The notes beneath the pieces were generated by a model. It did no database searches. It worked only from the letters and a program-made list of their open reading frames with translations, and was not told the DNA's origin. Of a DNA stretch of 11,319 bases, positions 1 through 4,848 are shown one piece after another. Source of the stretch: Firmicutes bacterium CAG:145 (lineage in GTDB: Bacteria > Bacillota > Clostridia > Peptostreptococcales > Anaerovoracaceae); contig FR882598.1 of the NCBI GenBank assembly GCA_000435715.1, positions 116,327 through 127,645 on the forward strand. Direction: 5' to 3'. The position numbers and the translations under genes were made by a program. Each line of letters opens with the position of its first letter. The stretch's first letter is position 1.

Positions 1-288
1 GTCATCCCCGCGGCCAGATCCGGCCTTACAGCGGGAGTCGTTTTAGGGATAGGCAGAGCCGTGGGAGAAACTATGGCGGTAGTCATGGTGGCCAGAAATC
101 AGACCGCCGTTCCAGGCTCTCTGCTTTCGGGCGTCAGGACCATGACAGCAAATATAGTCCTTGAAATGGGATATGCCGGCGAGGGTCTCCACAGGGACGC
201 TCTCGTAGCCACGGCAGTAGTCCTCATGGTCTTTGTTCTCATCATAAACTTGTCCTTTTCCATGCTGAAAAAGGGGGACGGACGATGA
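1..288 (+). CDS. pstC: Phosphate ABC transporter permease PstC, 3' end only
   Basis: Frame 1 is open from the window edge to a TGA at 286-288, giving the last 95 residues of a binding-protein-dependent permease; the start lies outside the window. The visible part begins with VIPAARSG, the tail of the cytoplasmic EAA loop that docks on the ATPase, continues through GIGRAVGETMAVVMVA, a signature of PstC/PstA permeases, and ends with a hydrophobic helix (about residues 70-88) and a short basic tail. PstC and PstA together form the inner-membrane channel for inorganic phosphate. Its stop codon overlaps the start of pstA (ATGA), so the two are translationally coupled. The assignment to PstC rather than PstA rests on gene order: a complete PstA follows, then PstB and PhoU. 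The phosphate-binding protein PstS is not in the window and would be expected upstream. Confidence 0.93.
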   Translation, partial: VIPAARSGLTAGVVLGIGRAVGETMAVVMVARNQTAVPGSLLSGVRTMTANIVLEMGYAGEGLHRDALVATAVVLMVFVLIINLSFSMLKKGDGR

Positions 289-1130
289 AGGCAAAAAAAA
301 GCAGGCAGAAAATCTTTTCTGCTGTTTTCCGTACAGCAGTGATGTTATCTGCAGTTATAACGGCGGCAGCAGCGCTTTTAGTGCTGGTATATATCTTATA
401 TAACGGGATCCCGGGGCTCACCCTTAAAGGCATGTTTTCATGGCAATATGACAGCCAAAACGTGTCTATGCTTCCGGCCATAATAAATACCGGTATAATG
501 ACGCTTTTATCGCTGGCTATGGCTGTTCCCATGGGAGTGATGGCGGCCATATATCTGGCTGAATATGCAAAGCGGGGGAATCCTCTTATAAATATAATAA
601 GAATAATGGCAGAAACTTTAGCGGGCATACCATCTATAGTATATGGGCTCTTCGGATATATACTGTTTGTGATCACTCTGGGATGGGGATATACTCTTCT
701 TTCAGGGGCTATAACTCTTGCCGTCATGATATTGCCCTTGATAATGAGAACTACTGAAGAGGCTCTCATGTCTGTTCCGGACTCATACAGGGAGGGCAGT
801 TTCGGCCTTGGAGCCGGGCGGCTTAGGACTATATTCAGGATAATAATTCCGGCGGCCGTGCCCGGAATAGCGGCCGGCGTGATTCTGTCCATAGGCAGAA
901 TAGTAGGAGAATCCGCCGCGCTGATTTTTACTGCCGGTACTTACCCGGCTGTACCGGATAGTTTGTTTGCCTCCACCAGAACTCTGGCAGTTCATATGTA
1001 TGCTCTTCTGACGGAAGGACTGTATGAGAAGCAGGCATATGCTACAGCCGTAGTGCTGCTGGTCATGGTGGGACTTATAAACGCGGCGTCCGGAATTCTT
1101 GCAAAGAGACTTGCTAAAGGAGGCAGGTAG
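285..1130 (+). CDS. pstA: Phosphate ABC transporter permease PstA
   Basis: This 281-residue protein is the normal length for PstA, the second membrane subunit of the high-affinity phosphate importer. A short basic N-terminus (MKAKKSRQK) precedes about six predicted transmembrane segments, beginning at roughly residues 13-38. The EAA loop that contacts PstB is clear: EEAL at 158-161, a conserved glycine at 171, GLGAGRLRTIFRIIIPAA at 174-191, then the GRIVGESAAL signature. The start overlaps the pstC stop by 4 nt (ATGA), so translation is probably coupled; the SD-like sequence in front is only a G-run. The stop abuts the pstB start with no gap, and the pstB Shine-Dalgarno (AAGGAGG, 1117-1123) lies inside the end of pstA. 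No anomaly was seen. Confidence 0.95.
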   Translation: MKAKKSRQKIFSAVFRTAVMLSAVITAAAALLVLVYILYNGIPGLTLKGMFSWQYDSQNVSMLPAIINTGIMTLLSLAMAVPMGVMAAIYLAEYAKRGNPLINIIRIMAETLAGIPSIVYGLFGYILFVITLGWGYTLLSGAITLAVMILPLIMRTTEEALMSVPDSYREGSFGLGAGRLRTIFRIIIPAAVPGIAAGVILSIGRIVGESAALIFTAGTYPAVPDSLFASTRTLAVHMYALLTEGLYEKQAYATAVVLLVMVGLINAASGILAKRLAKGGR

Positions 1131-1880
1131 ATGGAGAAGATAAAGGTAGAGGCTCTCGATCTTTATTATGGAGATTTCAAGGCTCTCAAAAATATAAATA
1201 TCGCCATAGCTCAAAAGGAGGTCACTGCTTTTATAGGTCCCTCGGGCTGCGGAAAGTCTACTCTGCTCAAGACTTTTAACAGGATGAATGACCTGATCGA
1301 AAGCTGCAGAATAGACGGAAAAGTCTATATAGACGGTCAGAACATCTATGAAGATATCGATGTGACTATGCTGAGAAAAAGAGTGGGAATGGTTTTTCAA
1401 AGACCTAATCCTTTTCCTATGAGCATCTATGATAATGTCGCCTACGGCCCCAGGACTCACGGTATAAGAACCAAGGCGGCTCTTGATGATATAGTAGAAC
1501 GTTCTTTAAGGGCGGCGGCTATCTGGGATGAGCTGAAAGGAAGACTTAAAGAAACTGCATTAGGGCTTTCGGGAGGCCAGCAGCAGCGACTTTGCATAGC
1601 CAGGGCTCTGGCGGTAGAACCGGAAGTACTGCTCATGGACGAACCTACCTCCGCTCTGGATCCCATATCTACTTCTAAAATAGAAGATTTGATAGCAGAA
1701 CTGAAAAAGGACTATACGATAGTCATTGTCACCCATAATATGCAGCAGGCTACCAGGATATCAGATAAGACAGTCTTCTTTCTGATGGGAGAAATAATAG
1801 AATACGAAAGGACAGACCGGCTGTTTTCCATGCCGAGGGACAGGCGGACTGAGGAATATATTACCGGAAGGTTCGGGTGA
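1131..1880 (+). CDS. pstB: Phosphate import ATP-binding protein PstB
   Basis: This is a 249-residue ABC ATPase, full length for PstB, that hydrolyses ATP on the cytoplasmic face to drive phosphate import through PstCA. All nucleotide-binding elements are intact: Walker A GPSGCGKST at 36-44, the Q-loop around Q90 in the PstB-typical stretch FQRPNPFPMSIYDNVAYG, ABC signature LSGGQQQR at 146-153, Walker B LLMDEP at 167-172, D-loop SALD at 174-177, and H-loop His202 in VTHNMQQA. The FQRPNPFP and SIYDNVAYGPR motifs separate PstB from other ABC ATPases. The start directly follows the pstA stop and is preceded by AAGGAGG with a 7-nt spacer. phoU follows 4 nt after the stop. Confidence 0.97.
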   Translation: MEKIKVEALDLYYGDFKALKNINIAIAQKEVTAFIGPSGCGKSTLLKTFNRMNDLIESCRIDGKVYIDGQNIYEDIDVTMLRKRVGMVFQRPNPFPMSIYDNVAYGPRTHGIRTKAALDDIVERSLRAAAIWDELKGRLKETALGLSGGQQQRLCIARALAVEPEVLLMDEPTSALDPISTSKIEDLIAELKKDYTIVIVTHNMQQATRISDKTVFFLMGEIIEYERTDRLFSMPRDRRTEEYITGRFG

Positions 1881-1884
1881 TGAT

Positions 1885-2526
1885 ATGAGAAACGAATTTT
1901 CAAGACAGCTGAATCTTCTAAGCAGAGAGATGACAGAAATGGGAAACATGTGCAAAGCTGCTATAGAACAAGCAATGGAGGCATTGTTTTCCGGCGATAT
2001 GGATGCTGCAAAGAACGTGATACTGGGAGAAGAACAGATAGATCAAAAAGAAAAGGACATAGAATCCCTGTGCATGAAGCTTCTTTTGAGGCAGCAGCCG
2101 GTAGCCTCAGATCTGAGGACTATCTCCGCCGCATTGAAGATGATATCCGATATGGAGCGTATAGGAGATCAGTCAGAAGATATAGCGGAAATAGTTGAAT
2201 ATATGGAGGCAGATGCCATCCCGCAGGAAGAAAATCTCAAGTCCATGGCCCAAAGAACTGTAGATATGGTTATTCACAGCATAGAGGCTTTTGTGGTCTG
2301 TGATGAAAGTATGGCCTCAGAGGTCATAGAGGCCGACGATGAAGTGGATGACTATTTTCTGAAGGTCAAAGAGGATCTGATAATTATGATAGCAGACTCT
2401 CCCGAAGAGGGAGGCCTTTATATAGACCTGATGATGATAGCTAAGTACCTTGAGAGAATAGCGGATCACGCCACCAACATAGCCGAGTGGGTAGTATACG
2501 GAATAACGGGAAGGCGCAATGTTTAA
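1885..2526 (+). CDS. phoU: Phosphate-specific transport system accessory protein PhoU
   Basis: This 213-residue, all-helical cytoplasmic protein has the two-fold repeat of PhoU. Each half forms a three-helix bundle and carries the metal-binding E(R)xxD motif: ERIGDQSEDIAE at 91-102 and ERIADHATNIAE at 190-201. In studied bacteria PhoU restrains the Pst transporter and signals phosphate sufficiency to the PhoR histidine kinase. No phoR/phoP pair is visible here and it would have to lie upstream or elsewhere. The gene starts 4 nt after pstB and is the last of the phosphate operon. There is no hairpin in the 51 nt before the next gene, so readthrough into the superoxide reductase gene is possible. 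Confidence 0.95.
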   Translation: MRNEFSRQLNLLSREMTEMGNMCKAAIEQAMEALFSGDMDAAKNVILGEEQIDQKEKDIESLCMKLLLRQQPVASDLRTISAALKMISDMERIGDQSEDIAEIVEYMEADAIPQEENLKSMAQRTVDMVIHSIEAFVVCDESMASEVIEADDEVDDYFLKVKEDLIIMIADSPEEGGLYIDLMMIAKYLERIADHATNIAEWVVYGITGRRNV

Positions 2527-2551
2527 TTAATCTTAATAAGGGGAATAATAT
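2523..2551 (+). promoter_or_regulatory. Weak candidate promoter before the superoxide reductase gene
   Basis: TTAATT (2523-2528), a 17-nt spacer and TAATAT (2546-2551) could form a poor sigma-A-type promoter in the AT-rich gap after phoU. The matches to consensus are weak. Without it the gene would depend on readthrough from the phosphate operon. Confidence 0.2.
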
Positions 2552-2577
2552 ATGTAAACGTATGAGGAGGTAAATTT

Positions 2578-2946
2578 ATGAAATATTTTGTATGTGAGCA
2601 CTGCGGAAATATCGTAGAAATGGTAAATGATTCAGGCGTGCCTGTAGTATGCTGCGGTGAGAAGATGAAGGAACTTGTTCCAGGTTCTGTAGATGCTGCG
2701 GTAGAGAAGCACGTGCCTGTAGTTACAGAGGATGGAAATAAGGTAAAAGTGTTCGTAGGAGAAGTAGAGCATCCTATGGTAGAAGAACATTACATCGGAT
2801 GGATTGCCATCGAAACTAAAGAGGGAATGCAGAGGAAGTATCTCAAGGCCGGAGAAAAGCCTGAAGCCGTATTTGCTCTTGCAGACGGAGATAAGCTGGT
2901 AGCGGCTTACGCATGGTGCAATATCCATGGATTGTGGAAAAAATAA
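2578..2946 (+). CDS. dfx: Desulfoferrodoxin (two-iron superoxide reductase)
   Basis: This 122-residue cytoplasmic protein matches desulfoferrodoxin, which reduces superoxide to hydrogen peroxide without making oxygen and so suits anaerobes. The N-terminal desulforedoxin domain has the four-Cys iron site (C6, C9, C25, C26). The C-terminal catalytic domain has the expected five ligands of the square-pyramidal iron: His45, His65, His71, Cys114 and His117 in the closing CNIHGLW. The active-site Glu-Lys pair sits in EKHVP (43-47). No ligand is missing. AGGAGG at 2565-2570 with a 7-nt spacer sets the start. The gene is separated from phoU by 51 nt and ends just before a strong terminator, so it is probably monocistronic or an appendage of the phosphate operon. 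Electrons would come from rubredoxin or a similar donor, not encoded here. Confidence 0.96.
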   Translation: MKYFVCEHCGNIVEMVNDSGVPVVCCGEKMKELVPGSVDAAVEKHVPVVTEDGNKVKVFVGEVEHPMVEEHYIGWIAIETKEGMQRKYLKAGEKPEAVFALADGDKLVAAYAWCNIHGLWKK

Positions 2947-2967
2947 GATCTGACCTTTAGCAGATAT

Positions 2968-3003
2968 AAAAAACAGCGAACCCGTACGGATTCGCTGTTT
3001 TTT
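2968..3003. terminator. Bidirectional terminator between the superoxide reductase and PhzF genes
   Basis: AAAAAACAGCGAA (2968-2980) pairs perfectly over 13 bp with TTCGCTGTTTTTT (2991-3003); the loop contains the small palindrome CCGTACGG. The A-run on the left and T-run on the right give a U-tract on either strand, fitting its place between two convergent genes. Confidence 0.9.
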
Positions 3004-3056
3004 AATTTTGATGAGAGACTCGTTCTGAAATTCCAGTCATTCAAAGACGAGAGACA

Positions 3057-3944
3057 TTAAAGTTTGATATCGCCCTCGGCCAGTATCACACCACTGCCGC
3101 CCACTTGTATATTGCAGGATTCATCATCGGATACCTGAATATGGCTCAGGATCACCGACGGCCTATCCATCTTTTCGCCCTGCAGGAACTTGCAATTATC
3201 ACCGCTTTTTATAAAACCGTTCAGGTAACCGTAATATGTCAGGGCTCCGTTGGAAGTCCCGGTGGCGGCTTCCTCATCGATATCGTATAAAGGGGCAAAG
3301 TTCCTCACGTGACAGGTGGTTCCTTCTTCGGCGTCGGTAGTAAAGGCATGAACCCCCACGACTTCGTATCTCTGAGACAAAGCCGACAAAGCAGAAAAAT
3401 CAGGAGAGATGGCCTTTAGAGATTCTCTGTCTGCCACAGGCATCATGATATCTGGAAGCCCCGTGGATATCATCTGCGGAATCAGATTGACTCCCTTTGA
3501 CGTCTGATCTTCATAGTCGAGACCCATAACTTCGTACAGTTCTTTAAGAGCCGGCTCATCAGAGATCTGGCTCATCTTGACAGGGGAGGCCATATCCATC
3601 AGTACAAAGCCGTCTTTTATATCTATATTGAGATCTCCGGCGAGAGTGTGATTTATATAATTACCGTTATCCTCTACATAACCTGCGTGCAGGAGAGCTT
3701 TAAAGGAGCCTATCGTGGCATGACCGCACAGGTCGACTTCTGCGGCAGGTGTAAAATAACGAATATTGAATTCTTTTTCGTTTATGCGTTTTATAAAAGC
3801 TGTCTCGGAATAACGAAGTTCCGCGGCCGTTTTCACCATGATTTCATCAGACGGAAAATCCGACCCGTCCGGCAGGATGACCACCCCTGCGGGATTACCT
3901 CCGAAGAGAGTATCTGTAAAAGCGTCTACTATGTAAAATTTCAT
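3057..3944 (-). CDS. PhzF-family isomerase/epimerase
   Basis: This 295-residue protein belongs to the PhzF family, which has two similar halves of the diaminopimelate-epimerase fold. The N-terminus MKFYIVDAFTDTLFGGNPAGVV is diagnostic. The expected catalytic glutamate is Glu47 in YSETAF, and other conserved active-site elements are Asp71-x2-GHAT (74-77) and the DEEAATGTSNGAL stretch in the second half. PhzF itself isomerises dihydro-hydroxyanthranilate in phenazine synthesis. Most genomic homologues lie outside phenazine clusters and have no assigned substrate; there are no phenazine genes here, so the substrate is unknown. The start is fixed by AGGAGG (plus-strand CCTCCT at 3951-3956). It is transcribed alone on the minus strand, with its own promoter (4010-4038) and a terminator shared with the convergent superoxide reductase gene. 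Confidence 0.93.
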   Translation of the reverse strand: MKFYIVDAFTDTLFGGNPAGVVILPDGSDFPSDEIMVKTAAELRYSETAFIKRINEKEFNIRYFTPAAEVDLCGHATIGSFKALLHAGYVEDNGNYINHTLAGDLNIDIKDGFVLMDMASPVKMSQISDEPALKELYEVMGLDYEDQTSKGVNLIPQMISTGLPDIMMPVADRESLKAISPDFSALSALSQRYEVVGVHAFTTDAEEGTTCHVRNFAPLYDIDEEAATGTSNGALTYYGYLNGFIKSGDNCKFLQGEKMDRPSVILSHIQVSDDESCNIQVGGSGVILAEGDIKL

Positions 3945-4009
3945 CTTGGACCTCCTCTCATTTCCCTTATAAATATCTTGTATTAAAGTCTTTAAGTATT
4001 TATATACAA

Positions 4010-4038
4010 AGTATATTTCAAATCGAAAAATATATCAA
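4010..4038 (-). promoter_or_regulatory. Sigma-A-type promoter of the PhzF gene
   Basis: Read on the minus strand, TTGATA (4033-4038), a 17-nt spacer and TATACT (4010-4015) form a near-consensus promoter. Transcription would start near 4003 and give a leader of about 60 nt ending in the AGGAGG ribosome binding site. Confidence 0.65.
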
Positions 4039-4168
4039 GAGCAATCTGTAAAGACCTTGGCTCGGATGCGTCTTTCTCTAAAAAAATTGATGATCTGTCC
4101 CGGTGAGGGTTTTCTCTGAAGCTGCGCTAAAAAGCCAAGTAAAGACAGACAAAAAAGTGAGAGAATTA

Positions 4169-4197
4169 TTGAAAAAAGGTCTCTGTGAGGGTATATA
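4169..4197 (+). promoter_or_regulatory. Candidate promoter upstream of the structured region
   Basis: TTGAAA (4169-4174), a 17-nt spacer and TATATA (4192-4197) make a moderate sigma-A-type match reading into the structured intergenic region. No gene lies directly downstream. Confidence 0.3.
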
Positions 4198-4244
4198 CAG
4201 ATTTAAGAGTATTTGCTATATGGCAAACCGCGGCTTTATTTTTT

Positions 4245-4269
4245 GGGTTCTTCGTGGTATAATGAACCC
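4245..4269 (+). promoter_or_regulatory. Extended -10 promoter enclosed by a GGGTTC/GAACCC inverted repeat
   Basis: TGGTATAAT (4255-4263) is a perfect extended -10 element (TGn plus TATAAT), though no good -35 is visible. It is bracketed by GGGTTC (4245-4250) and GAACCC (4264-4269), a 6-bp inverted repeat with a 13-nt centre covering the -10. The layout could be an operator or the end of a mobile element. GGGTTC recurs at 4302-4307 within the downstream repeat module. Transcription would run rightward from about 4270 into the hairpin-rich segment. Confidence 0.45.
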
Positions 4270-4294
4270 ATCGATCATGACAGCGGCGTTGCCG

Positions 4295-4336
4295 AGAGGA
4301 AGGGTTCATTGAACCGATGCCGCCGCGTCCGCTGCC
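4295..4336 (+). repeat. GC-rich repeat module, copy A
   Basis: This 42-nt module shares AGAGGA, a G-rich hairpin GGTTC-ATT-GAACC (4303-4315) and the 15-nt block GCCGCGTCCGCTGCC with copy B at 4621-4656, differing mainly by an extra GATGCC after the hairpin. Weaker similarity continues about 12 nt to the right (GTTTGT). The two copies are in the same orientation, 326 nt apart. Confidence 0.8.
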
Positions 4337-4364
4337 GTAGCGTTTGTTGCGGCGAAAAACAAGC

Positions 4365-4543
4365 GCATGCTGTATTCTACGGAGGAAATCACAAATTCTA
4401 CAACAGGATTTGTAAAAATGGTTGTAGAACCGCAATAATAAATCGGAAATTACAGCATATTTGCCTTTTCACCGTCATTCAGGCTGTTTTTATCCCTAAA
4501 ATGCTGTAGAATCAGTACAAGGGGCTAAGAAAATACAGCATGC
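4365..4543. repeat. 179-bp segment with 12-bp perfect terminal inverted repeats
   Basis: GCATGCTGTATT (4365-4376) is the exact inverse of AATACAGCATGC (4532-4543). Two internal copies of the ATGCTGTA core occur, inverted at 4451-4458 and direct at 4501-4508, and a 9-bp hairpin TTCTACAAC/GTTGTAGAA lies at 4396-4404/4421-4429. Size and termini resemble a MITE, but there is no visible target-site duplication and no transposase, so it may instead be the folded core of an RNA. Confidence 0.55.
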
Positions 4544-4590
4544 CGGCTCTGCGACAGCAGAGACAGCAAATTGCGGCAGCAGAGCCGGCA
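4541..4590. repeat. 12-bp perfect hairpin, GC-rich
   Basis: TGCCGGCTCTGC (4541-4552) pairs perfectly with GCAGAGCCGGCA (4579-4590) across a 26-nt loop. No T-tract follows, so it is not an intrinsic terminator. Its left arm overlaps the right terminal repeat of the 179-bp segment by 3 nt. Confidence 0.7.
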
Positions 4591-4596
4591 AATTGC
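4553..4596 (+). repeat. Two tandem 22-bp repeats
   Basis: The units at 4553-4574 and 4575-4596 match at 19 of 22 positions and both end in the palindrome GCAAATTGC. The second unit contributes the right arm of the 12-bp hairpin at 4541-4590, so the duplication helps create the hairpin. Confidence 0.75.
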
Positions 4597-4620
4597 AGCG
4601 ACCACCGAGGGCTACCGCCA

Positions 4621-4656
4621 AGAGGAGGGGCTCATTGAGCCGCCGCGTCCGCTGCC
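4621..4656 (+). repeat. GC-rich repeat module, copy B
   Basis: This 36-nt module is the second copy of the element at 4295-4336. Its hairpin is GGCTC-ATT-GAGCC (4629-4641). Relative to copy A the third base pair is C-G instead of T-A, so both arms changed together and pairing was preserved. The copy lies just upstream of the extended -10 at 4668-4676. Confidence 0.8.
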
Positions 4657-4667
4657 TGTCTGGTTTG

Positions 4668-4676
4668 TGGTATAAT
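4668..4676 (+). promoter_or_regulatory. Extended -10 promoter of the J-like/mtnA/scpAB cluster
   Basis: TGGTATAAT is a perfect extended -10 (TGn plus TATAAT) and matches the one at 4255-4263 over the 10 nt GTGGTATAAT. No convincing -35 is present, as is allowed for extended -10 promoters. Transcription would start near 4683, giving a leader of about 165 nt before the J-like gene. A second TATAAT at 4690-4695 lacks supporting elements. Confidence 0.5.
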
Positions 4677-4709
4677 TATTAAAACAGAATATAATTTAAT
4701 AAACGCCGT

Positions 4710-4736
4710 AAGCTCTGCCAAAACTCTGCGGAGCTT
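4710..4736 (+). promoter_or_regulatory. 9-bp hairpin in the cluster leader
   Basis: AAGCTCTGC (4710-4718) pairs with GCGGAGCTT (4728-4736) with one T-G wobble and a 9-nt loop, about 30 nt into the presumed leader. No T-run follows, so it does not look like an attenuator; no known riboswitch was recognised. Confidence 0.35.
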
Positions 4737-4848
4737 GTGCTGTAATTTGAATCAGCATCGAATTTTTTTCTGCCGATAACGGGCTCTTTTGTATCGCTAT
4801 AAATAAGAAATCATTGACCCCGCTTCAACAAAAATGAGAGGTAATGCT

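Larger units (their letters stand above)
4264..4660 (+). ncRNA. Candidate large structured noncoding RNA or folded repeat element
   Basis: Downstream of the 4258-4263 -10 box, successive segments can pair: GGTTC/GAACC (4303-4307/4311-4315); a 9-bp hairpin with one G-U pair (4340-4348/4358-4366); a 12-bp long-range stem (4365-4376/4532-4543) enclosing two more stems, 4396-4404/4421-4429 (9 bp) and 4451-4458/4501-4508 (8 bp); a 12-bp hairpin (4541-4552/4579-4590); and GGCTC/GAGCC (4629-4633/4637-4641). The enclosing stem with two internal arms is a multibranch fold. No clear intrinsic terminator follows, and the family is not recognised. A mobile or repetitive DNA element with cruciform potential explains the same pairing equally well. 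Strand and ends are inferred from the promoter-like sequence only. Confidence 0.3.
3957..4848. other. 890-nt intergenic region, no credible gene, dense inverted repeats
   Basis: The region separates the divergent PhzF gene and the J-like/mtnA/scpAB cluster. Short open frames occur on both strands but none has a convincing ribosome binding site, start or recognisable protein pattern. 3957-4040 holds the PhzF leader and promoter. 4041-4200 holds loose repeats: GTAAAGAC directly repeated at 4048-4055 and 4139-4146, CTTGGCT/AGCCAAG inverted at 4056-4062 and 4133-4139, and a 6-bp hairpin AAAGAC/GTCTTT at 4050-4055/4070-4075. 4245-4676 is packed with longer hairpins, duplications and two extended -10 promoters, listed separately. 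4677-4848 is the probable leader of the downstream cluster. Base composition changes sharply between AT-rich flanks and GC-rich modules, suggesting inserted or repeated elements. Confidence 0.7.

Noticed and set aside
242..892. 216-codon minus-strand open frame
   Set aside because: It lies entirely opposite pstA, has no ribosome binding site, and its translation has no family pattern, whereas PstA on the plus strand is unambiguous.
4103..4312. 69-codon open frame in the intergenic region
   Set aside because: It starts with GTG without a Shine-Dalgarno and runs through the promoter and the repeat module; no protein pattern is seen.
4166..4435. 89-codon minus-strand frame that might be a transposase remnant
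   Set aside because: No DDE, HTH or other transposase signature is visible, so the intergenic repeats were not called an insertion sequence.
4213..4509. 98-codon open frame across the repeat region
   Set aside because: It crosses a promoter-like element, repeat module A and most of the inverted-repeat segment; the Cys/Arg-rich translation looks like translated structured DNA.
4541..4590. Intrinsic terminator
   Set aside because: The stem is perfect but is followed by AATTGCAGCG with no T-tract on the plus strand, and no gene ends nearby.
4295..4656. CRISPR array
   Set aside because: There are only two diverged copies of the module separated by about 285 nt, with no regular short spacers and no cas genes.
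4834..4848. Upstream in-frame ATG for the J-like protein
   Set aside because: The ATG at 4834 has no ribosome binding site, while GAGAGG is well spaced from the ATG at 4849.
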